Shown one piece after another: positions 1-8,088 of a stretch of 35,407 nt of DNA. The notes under the pieces were generated by a model, which was not told the origin of the DNA, did not search any database, and saw only the letters and a program-made list of their open reading frames with translations. A program made the translations under genes and the position numbers. This DNA is from Clostridiales bacterium PH28_bin88 (GTDB lineage: Bacteria; Bacillota; PH28-bin88). Location: contig LAKY01000066.1 in the NCBI GenBank assembly GCA_000987045.1, positions 1 through 35,407 on the forward strand. The letters run 5' to 3'. The number at the start of each line of letters is the position of its first letter. Within the stretch, counting starts at the first letter, position 1.

Positions 1-486
1 CCCCGCCCCACTGCCGCCCCCCGGCCCCTGCTCCTCCCCGGTTTCCGCCTTTTTCTCTTCCACGTCCTTCAACTGGGGACTGTCGATCATCAGGGACTTG
101 ATTACCAGGTCCTGGGTCAACCCGTTGTCCACCAGCCCGTCGATGTAAATGACAGCCGCCTTCAAGTGGTAGAGGCTGATCTCGAACTCCCGGATGATCA
201 GGTCACTGTTTTCCCCCACCCGGACCTTGATGCGGTCCAGGTTAATTTTCAGGGAAGTTGAGAGGGGTTCTTCCTGGGCCAGGGTGGTACCCTGCCCGGT
301 TCCTCCGCCCGGGAAGACCTGCTCCCTTCGCCCGCTCTGACCCGCGGCACCGCGGCCGGACGCCCCCGGCTGTCCTCCCGGCCCCCGGCCGGCCTGGTCG
401 GCCAAACCCTGCGGGCCATCTTGCTGTTGATCGTTACGGCCGGTCTTGATCGGTTTTCTGGACGGCTTCCGCGTCTGGCGGAACAC
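1..486 (-). CDS. Spore germination receptor subunit, GerA family (N-terminal part, runs off the left edge)
   Basis: The 162 visible residues are the N-terminus of a GerA/GerKA-type germinant receptor A subunit, an integral membrane protein of the spore inner membrane. The first ~80 residues are a low-complexity, Arg/Lys then Gly/Gln/Pro-rich extension typical of larger GerA proteins. Then comes the start of the conserved cytosolic domain, with NSDLIIREFEI followed by AAVIYIDGLVD, the family hallmark. It next turns into a Glu/Gly-rich linker that reaches the window edge, so the membrane part is not seen. I chose the GTG at 486 because a GGGGG Shine-Dalgarno core lies 7 nt upstream (494-498) and the residues after it are basic, as in homologues. 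GerB/GerC partners would lie beyond the left edge. The family is clear; which of the paralogous receptors it is cannot be told. Confidence 0.85.
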   Translation of the reverse strand, partial: MFRQTRKPSRKPIKTGRNDQQQDGPQGLADQAGRGPGGQPGASGRGAAGQSGRREQVFPGGGTGQGTTLAQEEPLSTSLKINLDRIKVRVGENSDLIIREFEISLYHLKAAVIYIDGLVDNGLTQDLVIKSLMIDSPQLKDVEEKKAETGEEQGPGGGSGAG

Positions 487-497
487 TGCGACACCCC

Positions 498-645
498 CGT
501 TCAGGAAGCAAGAGGCTCTGATAGTATTTATCCCTCGGCCGCCTGGTTTTCATGCAAACAAGAGGCAAGAGGCAGGAGGCAGGATTTAAGAAGGAATTGG
601 CGCAGCCGATTCCTTCAACCAATCTTGCCTCTTGCCTCTTGTATC
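498..645. repeat. Composite intergenic repeat with palindromic core (copy 1)
   Basis: Between rplY and the gerA-type gene. Arms made of GCAAGAGGCAGGAGGC-like units (556-582) are mirrored by TTGCCTCTTGCCTCTTG (623-642). Between them is the 21-bp near-palindrome GGAATTGGC-GCA-GCCGATTCC (593-613). It can fold into a long hairpin after the rplY stop and may serve as its terminator. The same design recurs at 2431-2531, 4959-5275 and 28622-28705. Confidence 0.75.
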
Positions 646-647
646 GC

Positions 648-1298
648 TTATTCTTCTTCGCCCTCTTCCTCGTTGGCCTTCTTGATCTCCTCGGGCTCGC
701 CCGGCTCCTCTACGCCCGGCTCTTCCTCAACCGCCAACCTCGGCGACACGATGGTGACCACCAGCCCGTCTCCATCCGAGACGATCTTCACACCCGGCGG
801 CGGCAGGATATCGCCGATGGTCAGCTTGTCGCCGATCTCCAGCCCGGAAACATCCGCCTTGAGAGCTTCGGGAATGTCAGCCGGCAGGCACTCCACCTCT
901 ATCTCCCGGACGCCGTGCTGCAGGATACCGCCGTTCTTCACACCGGGGGCTTCACCCACAAGTTCTACCGGCACCACCGTTTGCAGCCGCTGCTCCATGG
1001 AAACCTGGTAGAGGTCCACGTGAACCGGCTCGCGCCGCAGCGGGTGACGCTGCACCTCCCGTACTAAAGATGTGTACTCCTCCGGCCGGTCCCCGCTGCC
1101 TAATAGCACCTTTACCAGGGCACTCTGTCCCGCGGTGTCCAGTACCCTTTCCAGGTCTTTAACGGGAATCACCAGAGAAATGTTACCCGCCTCCCGCCCG
1201 TACAGCACCCCGGGCACCAGGCCGCTTCGCCTGAGCCGGCCGGCCCCTCCCTTGCTCATGTCCTTGCGGACCTCTGCCCGCAGTTCTATCGCATGCAT
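648..1298 (-). CDS. rplY: 50S ribosomal protein L25 / general stress protein Ctc
   Basis: Long (Ctc/TL5-type) form of L25, which binds 5S rRNA in the large ribosomal subunit. The N-terminal ~95 residues are the L25 beta-barrel (ELRAEVRKDMSKGGAGRLRR, then GLVPGVLYG). Residues ~100-190 are the second, TL5/Ctc C-terminal domain (VPVELVGEAPGVKNGG and EIEVECLPADIPEAL). The tail is a Glu-rich acidic stretch, common in this family. The 216-residue length fits. The ATG at 1298 has an AGGAGGAAGA Shine-Dalgarno site at 1301-1310. It follows prs in the same direction, the B. subtilis order prs-ctc, but here the plus-strand PRC-barrel gene separates them, so rplY needs its own promoter. Confidence 0.95.
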   Translation of the reverse strand: MHAIELRAEVRKDMSKGGAGRLRRSGLVPGVLYGREAGNISLVIPVKDLERVLDTAGQSALVKVLLGSGDRPEEYTSLVREVQRHPLRREPVHVDLYQVSMEQRLQTVVPVELVGEAPGVKNGGILQHGVREIEVECLPADIPEALKADVSGLEIGDKLTIGDILPPPGVKIVSDGDGLVVTIVSPRLAVEEEPGVEEPGEPEEIKKANEEEGEEE

Positions 1299-1641
1299 AC
1301 TCTTCCTCCTTTTAGTGACTAGTGACCGAAATTAGTGACTAGTACGATTTGGTGGCCAGTGGCTAGTGGCTAGCAGGTAACTTGGTCCCGAGAACTAAGA
1401 TTAGCCGCTGATACGGCGATCCGAGAACTGCAGGTGACAAGCTGTAATTGGTAAATAGTGCGTGCTGCTCAGTTATGGAGTAGCCCTCTGACCAGTGAAA
1501 AAGACGCGAAAGGAGTACCCGGAACTGACCACTGGCCACAGACCACTGACCACTAAAAAGTATGCCCGGTTTTTGGCATCATCAACCGGGCACCGGCATA
1601 TTAATTGATAAAGGGAAAGGTGTACAAGGAGGTGATGGGAT
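1299..1641. repeat. Gene-free stretch with TAGTGACTAGTGAC-type low-complexity arms
   Basis: No convincing gene in this 343-bp divergent spacer. At 1313-1375 there are imperfect AGTGACTAG / GTGGCCAGTGGCTAGTGGC units. At 1477-1557 the complementary kind appears (CTGACCACTGGCCACAGACC), so the two form inverted arms about 100 bp apart. Related fragments lie at 7021-7050, 7205-7225, 9709-9780 and 9817-9830. The region must also hold the promoters of rplY and the PRC-barrel gene, but I could not pick convincing -35/-10 pairs. Confidence 0.6.
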
Positions 1642-2430
1642 ATGCAGAAGAGGTGTCGAAAGGTGGTATCCATGCCGGTGGTCAGCCTGGAAGACGGGAG
1701 CCACATAGGTAAGGTAAAAGGCCTGCTGGTCGACCCGGCGGAGCGGACAGTAGCCGCCCTGGTACTGGACCAGAAGGGGTTGTTCAAGGAACAGAAGGTG
1801 ATCCCCTTCCAGCGGGTTAAGAGTGTGGGTGAACATGCCATCACGGTAGATAAGAGTTCCGGCGCCGAGAGGTTAAGCAGCCTCCCCCAACTGGCCAAAT
1901 TAGCAAAAGAACCCACCGCGGTGGTGGGAGCGCAAGTAATTACCGAGGACGGCAACGTCCTTGGTACGGTGGAGGAATATACCTTTGATTCCGCAACTGG
2001 TGGCATTTCCACCCTGGAGCTGGCCGGGAATTTACTGAAGTTAAAGGGCCGGGCCACCCTGCCGGTCACAGCGGTAATTACCCTGGGCAAGAGCGTGATC
2101 ATTGCCCGGGCGGGATCAGAGGTGGAACTGGATCGGGAGGAAAACCCTCTACAGGAAACGGTAAAGTCAGTGAGGGATACCGGCACCCGGGTTTGGGACA
2201 CTACCCGCCAGACCACCCGCAGGTGGGGCGAGTCCCTCAGTAAGTCCATCGAAAGGTTTGTCGCCGAAGAAGTGAACCGCCCACCCGAAGATGCAGGCGG
2301 AGGTAACGGGGCGGCAGCCAAGCCTGTATCTCAGAATACGGTTGAGTCCGCACTCCCCGGAGGGCAGGTTGACAGCCCGGAACAGGCAGATTCCCCCAAG
2401 GAGGACAAGCCGCAAACCCCACCCAACTAG
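1642..2430 (+). CDS. PRC-barrel domain protein
   Basis: 262 residues with two PRC-barrel domains, small beta-barrels found in RimM and photosynthetic reaction-centre H subunits. The first (about 8-75) shows SLEDGSHIGKVKGLLVDP. The second (about 90-170) shows VITEDGNVLGTVEEYTFD. A hydrophilic, Pro/Gln/Glu-rich tail follows, with a short amphipathic Thr/Arg segment around residue 180. No signal peptide or membrane span is seen, so it is probably cytoplasmic. The role of such stand-alone tandem PRC-barrel proteins in sporeformers is unknown. The start ATG has a strong AAGGAGGTGATGGG ribosome site. It is the only plus-strand gene in the first 14 kb and sits tail to tail with prs across a hairpin-forming repeat. 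Confidence 0.85.
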   Translation: MQKRCRKVVSMPVVSLEDGSHIGKVKGLLVDPAERTVAALVLDQKGLFKEQKVIPFQRVKSVGEHAITVDKSSGAERLSSLPQLAKLAKEPTAVVGAQVITEDGNVLGTVEEYTFDSATGGISTLELAGNLLKLKGRATLPVTAVITLGKSVIIARAGSEVELDREENPLQETVKSVRDTGTRVWDTTRQTTRRWGESLSKSIERFVAEEVNRPPEDAGGGNGAAAKPVSQNTVESALPGGQVDSPEQADSPKEDKPQTPPN

Positions 2431-2531
2431 GAAGCAAGAGACAGGAGGCAAGAAGCAGGAACAAAGGTAGGAATTGGCTTCCCCAATTCCTACGGGCACT
2501 CTTGCATCTTGCTTCTTGCCTCCAGCTTCCT
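2431..2531. repeat. Composite intergenic repeat with palindromic core (copy 2), probable bidirectional terminator
   Basis: Fills the space between the convergent PRC-barrel gene and prs. The perfect 14-bp arms GGAGGCAAGAAGCA (2444-2457) and TGCTTCTTGCCTCC (2510-2523) enclose a second perfect 11-bp stem, GTAGGAATTGG (2467-2477) with CCAATTCCTAC (2483-2493). The 21-bp core is GGAATTGGC-TTC-CCCAATTCC (2470-2490). Confidence 0.8.
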
Positions 2532-2532
2532 G

Positions 2533-3480
2533 TTAGCTGAAGAGCTTGCTGACGGACAAATCCTGGTGAATACGGATAATCGCCTCCCCCAGCAGAGGCG
2601 CTACCGACAGCGTCTTGATCTTGGGGGATTGTTTTTCAGCGGGCAGGGGTATGGTGTTGGTCACCACCACTTCCCGGAGTACCGACTCCTCCAGACGCTG
2701 GATAGCCGGGCCGGACAGCACCGGATGGATGCAGCAGGCGTAAACTTCCCGCGCCCCCTGCTCCATGAGGGCCTTGGCTCCCAGGGTAATCGTCCCGGCG
2801 GTGTCGATGATGTCATCGGTCATCACTACCGTTTTACCCTTGACATCCCCGATGATATTCATTACCTCGGAAACATTGGGTTCCGGCCGTCGCTTGTCGA
2901 TGATGGCGATACCCGCCCCGATGCGTTCACCCAGTTCCCGCGCCCGGGTAACCCCGCCCAGGTCCGGAGATACCACTACCACATTCCCCATCTTGATCTG
3001 CTTAAGGTATTCCGCCAGGATGGGAGCAGCCAGCAGGTGATCCAGGGGGATATCGAAAAACCCCTGGATGGCACTGGCGTGCAGGTCCATGGCCACTACC
3101 CGGCGCGCCCCCGCCGCGGTGATCAGGTTGGCCACCAGTTTGGCGGAGATAGGGTCCCGGGCCCGGGCCTTCCGTTCCTGGCGGGCGTAACCGTAGTACG
3201 GAATAACGGCGGTGATCCTGCGGGCAGAGGCCCGGCGCAGGGCGTCGACCATGATCAACAGTTCCATCAGGTTATCGTTTACCGGGTAGCAAGTAGGCTG
3301 GATGACAAAGGCATCCGCCCCACGGACACTTTCATCGATGGCCAGAGCAATCTCCCCATCGCTAAACCTTTTGACCCTAGCCGCCCCCAGGGGCACTCCC
3401 AGGTATTCTGCGATCTCCTCCGCCAACCGGGGGTTGGCGTTACCGGTAAAGATCTTCAGCTTTCCTTGGTTGCTGGACAT
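2533..3480 (-). CDS. prs: Ribose-phosphate pyrophosphokinase (PRPP synthetase)
   Basis: Makes PRPP from ribose 5-phosphate and ATP, feeding purine, pyrimidine, His, Trp and NAD synthesis. At 315 residues it is full length for class I enzymes. It opens with [22 protein letters not shown]. The ATP-binding flexible loop region [13 protein letters not shown] is near residue 100. The PRPP-binding signature [14 protein letters not shown] is near residue 215. The gene lies 93 bp downstream of glmU in the same direction, the conserved glmU(gcaD)-prs operon of Firmicutes, and it ends in a hairpin repeat. Its proximity to purR fits joint control of PRPP supply and use, but no PurR site is visible in front of prs. 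Confidence 0.97.
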   Translation of the reverse strand: MSSNQGKLKIFTGNANPRLAEEIAEYLGVPLGAARVKRFSDGEIALAIDESVRGADAFVIQPTCYPVNDNLMELLIMVDALRRASARRITAVIPYYGYARQERKARARDPISAKLVANLITAAGARRVVAMDLHASAIQGFFDIPLDHLLAAPILAEYLKQIKMGNVVVVSPDLGGVTRARELGERIGAGIAIIDKRRPEPNVSEVMNIIGDVKGKTVVMTDDIIDTAGTITLGAKALMEQGAREVYACCIHPVLSGPAIQRLEESVLREVVVTNTIPLPAEKQSPKIKTLSVAPLLGEAIIRIHQDLSVSKLFS

Positions 3481-3573
3481 GCTACCCGTGACCTCCTAAT
3501 TATGTCGGTTTGTGTAAAGTATACATTTCGGCCCTCAACCAGTTTTTCCTCCCGCGGAGAAAAAATTCAGATT

Positions 3574-4944
3574 TCAGGTTTGGTCCCGGCGGTGGGCCCA
3601 GCCCTCGATGTTATTTTGCCTGCCCCGGGCCACGCCCAGCGCACCGGCGGGCACATCCTTGGTGATCGTGGACCCGGCGCCAATGACCGCTCCCGCTCCC
3701 ACCTTCACCGGCGCCACCAGGTTGGTATTGCTCCCCACGAAAGCGCCGTCCTCGATGATGGTGGGATACTTGCCCTTCCCGTCATAGTTGCAGGTGATGG
3801 TACCGGCCCCGATGTTCACGTCCCTTCCGACAGAGGTATCTCCGATGTAGGTGAGGTGGGGCACCTTGCTTCCCGTGCCGATCACGCTCTTCTTGATCTC
3901 CACGAAGTCCCCGATCTTGACCCCCTCATGGAGAACCGTCTCCGGCCGCAGGTACGCAAAGGGACCGATCACGCACCTGTCCCCGATCACTGCTTGCTCA
4001 GCGACCGTGTAACGGATAGTGACCCCATCCCCCAGCCGGCAGTCCGTTAAAAGGGCGTGGGGGCCGACGGCACACTCGGCGCCGATCACGGTAGATCCCT
4101 GCAGGGTAGTGAAAGGGTAAATAACTGAATCGGGTAGGATCGTCACGCCCGCGTCAATAAAGGTGCTGCCCGGGTCGATGATGGTCACGCCCGATTCCAT
4201 CAGCTTGCGGTTGATCCGCTGCCGCAGTTCTTTCTCCGCCGCCGCCAGATCCACCCGGCTGTTGATACCCTTGGTCTCCTGGGGATCGAAGACGGCCAGG
4301 GCGGCTACCGGCAATCCCTGCTCCTTCAGGAGTCCAATCACATCGGTGAGGTAGTACTCTCCCTGGGCGTTAGCGGGGCTGATCCGTTTTAAGGCCGCAA
4401 AAAGGGGGCCGCTGGCAAAGCAGTAGGTGCCGGTGTTAATCTCCCCCACCTCTCGCTCCTCGGGGGTAGCGTCTCTTTCCTCGATGATTTTACTGACACT
4501 GCCCTCCTCATCCCGGATGACCCGCCCGTAGCCGGCAGGGTCCTCGGGGAAGGCGGTCAGGATGGTGGCTGCCGCTCCTTCCTCCTGGTGGTACTCCAAC
4601 AGCCCGCGCAGGGTTTCGGAGGTCAACAAGGGAGTGTCTCCATATAAAACCATTACTGTGTCTATCCCAGCAGGGATGTGGTCTTCCGCCTGCATAACAG
4701 CGTGGCCGGTGCCCAGCTGCTGCCTCTGGTAGGCATAGATCAGCCCGTCCCCCAGGGCCCGCTCCACCAGTTCAGCCCCATGCCCGATCACAACAACCAT
4801 GTGGCCGACACCCGCGCTCCGGGCCGCGTCCACCACATGACTTACCATATGCTTCCCCGCCACCTGGTGCAGGACCTTAGGCCACCGGGAACGCATCCGG
4901 GTACCTTTACCTGCTGCCAGGACAATGGCGGCTATATTCCGCAT
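3574..4944 (-). CDS. glmU: Bifunctional GlmU: GlcN-1-P acetyltransferase / GlcNAc-1-P uridylyltransferase
   Basis: Makes UDP-GlcNAc for peptidoglycan and wall polymers. The N-terminal uridylyltransferase domain carries LAAGKGTRMRS at residues 9-19 and the DTPLL acceptor region near 104. From about residue 250 the C-terminal part is a left-handed beta-helix of hexapeptide repeats (IGAECAVGPHALL, IGDRCVIGPFAYLRP) with the acetyltransferase residues in HLTYIGD and the GAGTITCNYDG motif. The length of 456 residues is standard. I place the start at the ATG at 4944 rather than the TTG one codon earlier, because GGAGGG at 4951-4956 is then 6 nt away. It is upstream of prs. The ~400-bp leader before it is filled with repeats. 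Confidence 0.97.
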   Translation of the reverse strand: MRNIAAIVLAAGKGTRMRSRWPKVLHQVAGKHMVSHVVDAARSAGVGHMVVVIGHGAELVERALGDGLIYAYQRQQLGTGHAVMQAEDHIPAGIDTVMVLYGDTPLLTSETLRGLLEYHQEEGAAATILTAFPEDPAGYGRVIRDEEGSVSKIIEERDATPEEREVGEINTGTYCFASGPLFAALKRISPANAQGEYYLTDVIGLLKEQGLPVAALAVFDPQETKGINSRVDLAAAEKELRQRINRKLMESGVTIIDPGSTFIDAGVTILPDSVIYPFTTLQGSTVIGAECAVGPHALLTDCRLGDGVTIRYTVAEQAVIGDRCVIGPFAYLRPETVLHEGVKIGDFVEIKKSVIGTGSKVPHLTYIGDTSVGRDVNIGAGTITCNYDGKGKYPTIIEDGAFVGSNTNLVAPVKVGAGAVIGAGSTITKDVPAGALGVARGRQNNIEGWAHRRDQT

Positions 4945-5344
4945 CAAAAGCCCTCCTTTTCAAGAGGCAGGAGGCAAGAAGCAAGAGGCAAGATTGCTTG
5001 CACCATCAGAAAGTATAACTTTCTGTGGCATAAGTGCAACTAAGTCTTCCGCCGACGCCTAAAGGCTTGGCGCAAGCCAAGTTTTCTTTATCGGAATTGG
5101 CTACGCCAATTCCTATCTCTGTTCCTGCCTCTGTTTCCTTCTCTTCCGCCCCGTTTTTGCGTTTTCAAGAAGCTGCAGGTAAGACACAAGAACAAGAATT
5201 TATTGGAATTGGCCCCGGTCAATTCTTTCCTCCGTTCCTGCTTCCTGCCTCCTGCCTCTTGCTTCCTGATCCCCATGGTTAAATGTACTAGATATCCGGA
5301 AAAAAGTAAAGGAGCCGCGGCTCCATTCATTTAAGCAATTAAAT
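4945..5344. repeat. Gene-free stretch between spoVG and glmU filled with repeats
   Basis: Four elements are stacked here. GCAAGAGGCAGGAGGC-type arms lie at 4959-4995. A copy of the ~90-bp element lies at 5000-5090. A perfect palindromic core GGAATTGGC-TAC-GCCAATTCC lies at 5093-5113, and a degenerate second core starts at 5205. The complementary arm, TGCTTCCTGCCTCCTGCC and so on, lies at 5238-5270. No coding sequence is convincing. If glmU is transcribed with spoVG, its mRNA leader would contain all of this. Confidence 0.7.
5000..5090 (+). repeat. ~90-bp dispersed element, copy A
   Basis: Begins GCACCATCAGAAAGTATAAC and ends GCCAAGTTTTCTTTA. It contains two small hairpins: AGAAAGT-ATA-ACTTTCT, and CTTGGC-GCAA-GCCAAG with a GCAA loop. 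Near-identical copies occur at 17213-17300 (inverted) and 23010-23150 (with an internal insertion). Confidence 0.8.
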
Positions 5345-5599
5345 TTAGATAGCGTCCTCATAAGCCTTGAGAACCGCCGATTGAATTACCTCCCGGGCAC
5401 TGGACGAAATGGGATGGGCTATATCCCGGAATTCCCCCTCGGGAGTTTTCCGGCTCGGCATAGCCACAAACAACCCGTGCTGCCCTTCTACCACCTTTAC
5501 GTCATGTACCACGAAGGCATCGTCAAAGGTTACCGAGACGATGGCCTTCATCTTACCCTCAAGGTTAATCTTTCTGATGCGCACATCTGTGATGTTCAA
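5345..5599 (-). CDS. spoVG: Septation / stage V sporulation regulator SpoVG
   Basis: Small RNA/DNA-binding regulator that influences asymmetric septation and spore cortex formation. All 84 residues match the family: ITDVRIRK at the start, [29 protein letters not shown], and [20 protein letters not shown] start at 5599 is chosen because the product then begins exactly where SpoVG proteins do (M-x-ITDVR). The AAGGGTGGTGAGG ribosome site is correctly spaced for it. GTG codons 3-4 codons upstream lie inside that site. The sigma-H-like promoter at 5651-5678 matches the classical spoVG control. The gene stands between purR/ilvA and glmU as in B. subtilis, except that ilvA is inserted. Confidence 0.95.
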   Translation of the reverse strand: MNITDVRIRKINLEGKMKAIVSVTFDDAFVVHDVKVVEGQHGLFVAMPSRKTPEGEFRDIAHPISSSAREVIQSAVLKAYEDAI

Positions 5600-5650
5600 T
5601 TGCCTCACCACCCTTCACTTCGGTTCAGATATATCTGGATATCATGGATA

Positions 5651-5678
5651 GCATTTCGCCACATGGTATAAAATTCCT
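5651..5678 (-). promoter_or_regulatory. Sigma-H-type promoter of spoVG
   Basis: On the minus strand, AGGAATT (5672-5678) and GAAATGC (5651-5657) are separated by 14 bp. This matches the sigma-H arrangement of the B. subtilis spoVG promoter (AGGATTT, 14 bp, GAATTGA). The predicted transcript start lies near 5644, about 45 nt before the TTG start codon. A palindrome, CAGATATATCTG (5626-5637), falls in the leader. Confidence 0.65.
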
Positions 5679-5775
5679 TCTTTCCCACCCTAATTTTGCA
5701 CATTCCCGGATTGTTTTATGCGCCCTTAGCGGGAATTTTCCTAAAAATAGGTATAAAATTTTTTCTTCTGGGGAA

Positions 5776-7002
5776 TTAAAGCCGTTCCACACAGTACCCT
5801 TCCCTGACCAGCAGTTCCATGATCTGGTTGATATGCTCGCTGTCCCTGGTTTCCAATGATAATACCACTTCAGCCTGGCGGATGGGTACGTTGGGTTTGG
5901 TACGGTCGTGGGTAATGGAAATCACGTTGGCCTGAGCGGAGGCCACAAGGGACAGCAACCGGCCCAGTGCCCCCGGGCGATCCAACAGCACCGTTCGCAT
6001 GGAAACAAAGCGGCCCGCCTTTACCAGTCCCCGCTCGATAATTTGGGAAATCACGTGCACGTCGATGTTCCCGCCGCTTACGATGGCCGCCACCCGTTTA
6101 CCGGAAAGCCCCAACCGGCCGGTTAAGAGCGCCGCCAGGGCCACCGCCCCGGCGCCTTCCGCGATCATCTTGGAGCGTTCCAGCAGCATCAGGATAGCGG
6201 TGGTGATGTCCTCATCAGGTACGGTGACAATATCGTCCACCAACCCCTGGATTATGCTAAAAGTAAGGCTGCCCGGCCGCTTGACGGCGATGCCGTCGGC
6301 AATGGTACCGGCCTGGGGCAACTCGCGAATGGCCCCTTCCCTAACCGAAACAGCCATGGAGGCTGCGCCGTCGGCCTGAACCCCCAGTATTTTTACGTCC
6401 GGTTTTAACGTCTTGATTGCGGTAGCAACACCCGAAATGAGGCCACCGCCCCCGACGGGTACCACCACCGCCTCCAGTTCAGGCAGCACTTCCAGGATCT
6501 CCAGCCCGATGGTTCCTTGCCCGGCGATTACCGCCTGGTCATCAAAGGCATGAACAAACGTTGCCCCGGTCTCCTGTTGAAGCTCCACCGCGCGGCGATA
6601 GGCGGCGTCATACCCCTCTCCGGCCAATATCACCCGCGCTCCGTACCCCTTAGTGGCCATCACCTTGGAAACAGGCGCTCCTACCGGCATCACCACACTG
6701 GCTTTAATACCGGCCTGGGCCGCGGCGTATGCCACCCCCTGGGCATGGTTGCCCGCGGAGGCGGCGATCACGCCCCGGCTGCGTTCCTCGGCGGAAAGAC
6801 ACCGCAGTTTGTTGAAAGCGCCGCGGATTTTGAAGGAACCGGTCTTCTGCCAGTTTTCGGTTTTCAGGTACACCCGGTTGCCCGTAAGGGCACTGAAGGT
6901 AGCCGAGAGGTCCAGGGGGGTCTGGTGAACTACCCCCTGCATCGACTGCCGGGCCTCCACGATATCCTCCAGGCTGACTGCCTGTTCGTGGGTATCACTC
7001 AT
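5776..7002 (-). CDS. ilvA: Threonine ammonia-lyase (threonine dehydratase), ACT-domain form
   Basis: PLP enzyme converting L-threonine to 2-oxobutanoate and ammonia, the entry to isoleucine synthesis or threonine catabolism. The PLP lysine is K58 in GSFKIRGA. The substrate loop is SAGNHAQG (82-89) and the phosphate-binding glycine loop is GGGG (184-187). A single C-terminal ACT domain (about 331-405, MRTVLLDRPGALGRLL) makes this the ~400-residue short form rather than the ~510-residue biosynthetic form with two ACT-like units. The ATG start has a GGAGG site 9 nt upstream. It lies downstream of purR, where B. subtilis has yabJ (RidA). RidA detoxifies the enamine made by this enzyme class, so the swap is suggestive, though only an inference. 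Confidence 0.93.
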   Translation of the reverse strand: MSDTHEQAVSLEDIVEARQSMQGVVHQTPLDLSATFSALTGNRVYLKTENWQKTGSFKIRGAFNKLRCLSAEERSRGVIAASAGNHAQGVAYAAAQAGIKASVVMPVGAPVSKVMATKGYGARVILAGEGYDAAYRRAVELQQETGATFVHAFDDQAVIAGQGTIGLEILEVLPELEAVVVPVGGGGLISGVATAIKTLKPDVKILGVQADGAASMAVSVREGAIRELPQAGTIADGIAVKRPGSLTFSIIQGLVDDIVTVPDEDITTAILMLLERSKMIAEGAGAVALAALLTGRLGLSGKRVAAIVSGGNIDVHVISQIIERGLVKAGRFVSMRTVLLDRPGALGRLLSLVASAQANVISITHDRTKPNVPIRQAEVVLSLETRDSEHINQIMELLVREGYCVERL

Positions 7003-7173
7003 GGAATCGAACCTCCGTTGTTAGTGACTAGTGACTGGTTGCTAGTGCCCTGGCGCCAGGTAACACCCAGGAACACGCAGGCTGGAAGCCCAGCTTTGCT
7101 CGGGCCTTCTTGCCAAAGGCTGTATCCAGCGCCGGGAGCGGGCCAAACCCTCTTACCTATGAAGCAATCAGGG

Positions 7174-8046
7174 CTAAAATCCGGCGTGATCTCCAGGAGG
7201 AAACTGACGACCGCTGCCCGCCGACTGACGACTGATACCGCGGCCTGGCCGGATGGAAATGGCCCGCTCACGCTCGTCGAGCCGTTCCAGTTCCAGCAGG
7301 GCCACGTAATCACCTACCAGTTTCTCCCGCGGCTCCGCCATACTCACCAGCACTCCCGTCCCCAGTACCTCGGCCTGGAACTCCCGCATCAAATCGTGCA
7401 TACCCCGGGCGGTACCTCCAGCCCTCATAAAATCGTCTATCAACAACACCTTGGCGCCGGTAGGCAGGGCGCGGCGGGCCAGGGACATGGTACGGATACG
7501 GCGAGTGGAGCCGGAGACGTAGTTTATGCTAACAGCAGAACCCTCGGTCACCTTCCCCTCGTCGCGGATGATTACAAGTGGCACCGAAAAAGCCCGGGCT
7601 GTCATCATCGCCAGGGGAATTCCCTTGGTCTCGATGGTCACGACAAACTCGGGTTCCATTAACTTGAACAGGGTAGCGAAGACCTCTCCGATACGCCCGG
7701 CCACTGCCGGGTTGAAGATCAAGTCGGTCATGTACAGGTAACCACCCGGAATGATGCGTTCGGGGGCGGCCAGTTGTCCCGCCAATCCCCCCAGAAAGGA
7801 GGCTACCTGGCCTTCGTTCAACCAGGGGTTATACTTTACTCCCCCCGCGGCACCAGGTACGGTAGCGAGATGCCCCAACCCGAATTCCGTGATGGTTTCC
7901 CGCATCAAGGCCAAGTCCTCACTGACAGTGGATTTGGCGGATTGAAACATGTCGGCAAAATAATTGAGGGAAAACAAACGTTCCGGCTGACCCGTAAGAA
8001 CCTTGGTCATCACCACCATACGTTCACTCCTGCGCGTCTTCTCCAC
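7174..8046 (-). CDS. purR: Purine operon repressor PurR
   Basis: Gram-positive PurR, a winged-helix repressor whose phosphoribosyltransferase-like domain senses PRPP. The N-terminal winged helix covers about residues 1-75 (LFSLNYFADMFQSAKSTVSEDL). The PRPP-binding motif LLIDDFMRAGGTARG is near residue 205. The GTG at 8046 has GGAGG at 8055-8059, 8 nt upstream. The last ~22 residues after SIRPG (RGISRQSAGSGRQF and so on) are not conserved and are encoded by sequence resembling the neighbouring low-complexity repeats (ACTGACGACTGA). The repeat seems to have extended the reading frame. The gene is preceded by a terminator and a possible operator, so it is its own unit, perhaps with ilvA. Confidence 0.95.
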   Translation of the reverse strand: MEKTRRSERMVVMTKVLTGQPERLFSLNYFADMFQSAKSTVSEDLALMRETITEFGLGHLATVPGAAGGVKYNPWLNEGQVASFLGGLAGQLAAPERIIPGGYLYMTDLIFNPAVAGRIGEVFATLFKLMEPEFVVTIETKGIPLAMMTARAFSVPLVIIRDEGKVTEGSAVSINYVSGSTRRIRTMSLARRALPTGAKVLLIDDFMRAGGTARGMHDLMREFQAEVLGTGVLVSMAEPREKLVGDYVALLELERLDERERAISIRPGRGISRQSAGSGRQFPPGDHAGF

Positions 8047-8065
8047 TGCCCCCGCCTCCGATTAA

Positions 8066-8088
8066 CGGCAATACAACACTCATTGCCG
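8066..8088. promoter_or_regulatory. Possible operator upstream of purR
   Basis: Perfect 7-bp inverted repeat CGGCAAT / ATTGCCG with a 9-bp spacer. The right arm continues as CCGAATATT (8086-8094), which resembles the PurBox core CCGAACATT. It lies just upstream of the Shine-Dalgarno site of purR, a place where autorepression would work. No experimental support; the match is partial. Confidence 0.35.

Noticed and set aside
421..1067. Long plus-strand frames opposite rplY and the gerA-type gene
   Set aside because: They are antisense shadows in GC-rich DNA; the minus-strand products match known families.
1642..1665. TGTCGAA at the start of the PRC-barrel gene as a Spo0A box
   Set aside because: It lies inside the coding sequence downstream of the ribosome site; chance is the simplest explanation.
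4945..5345. CRISPR array, because of several similar repeated units
   Set aside because: The units are not regularly spaced, have no unique spacers, and form inverted rather than direct repeats; no cas gene is present.
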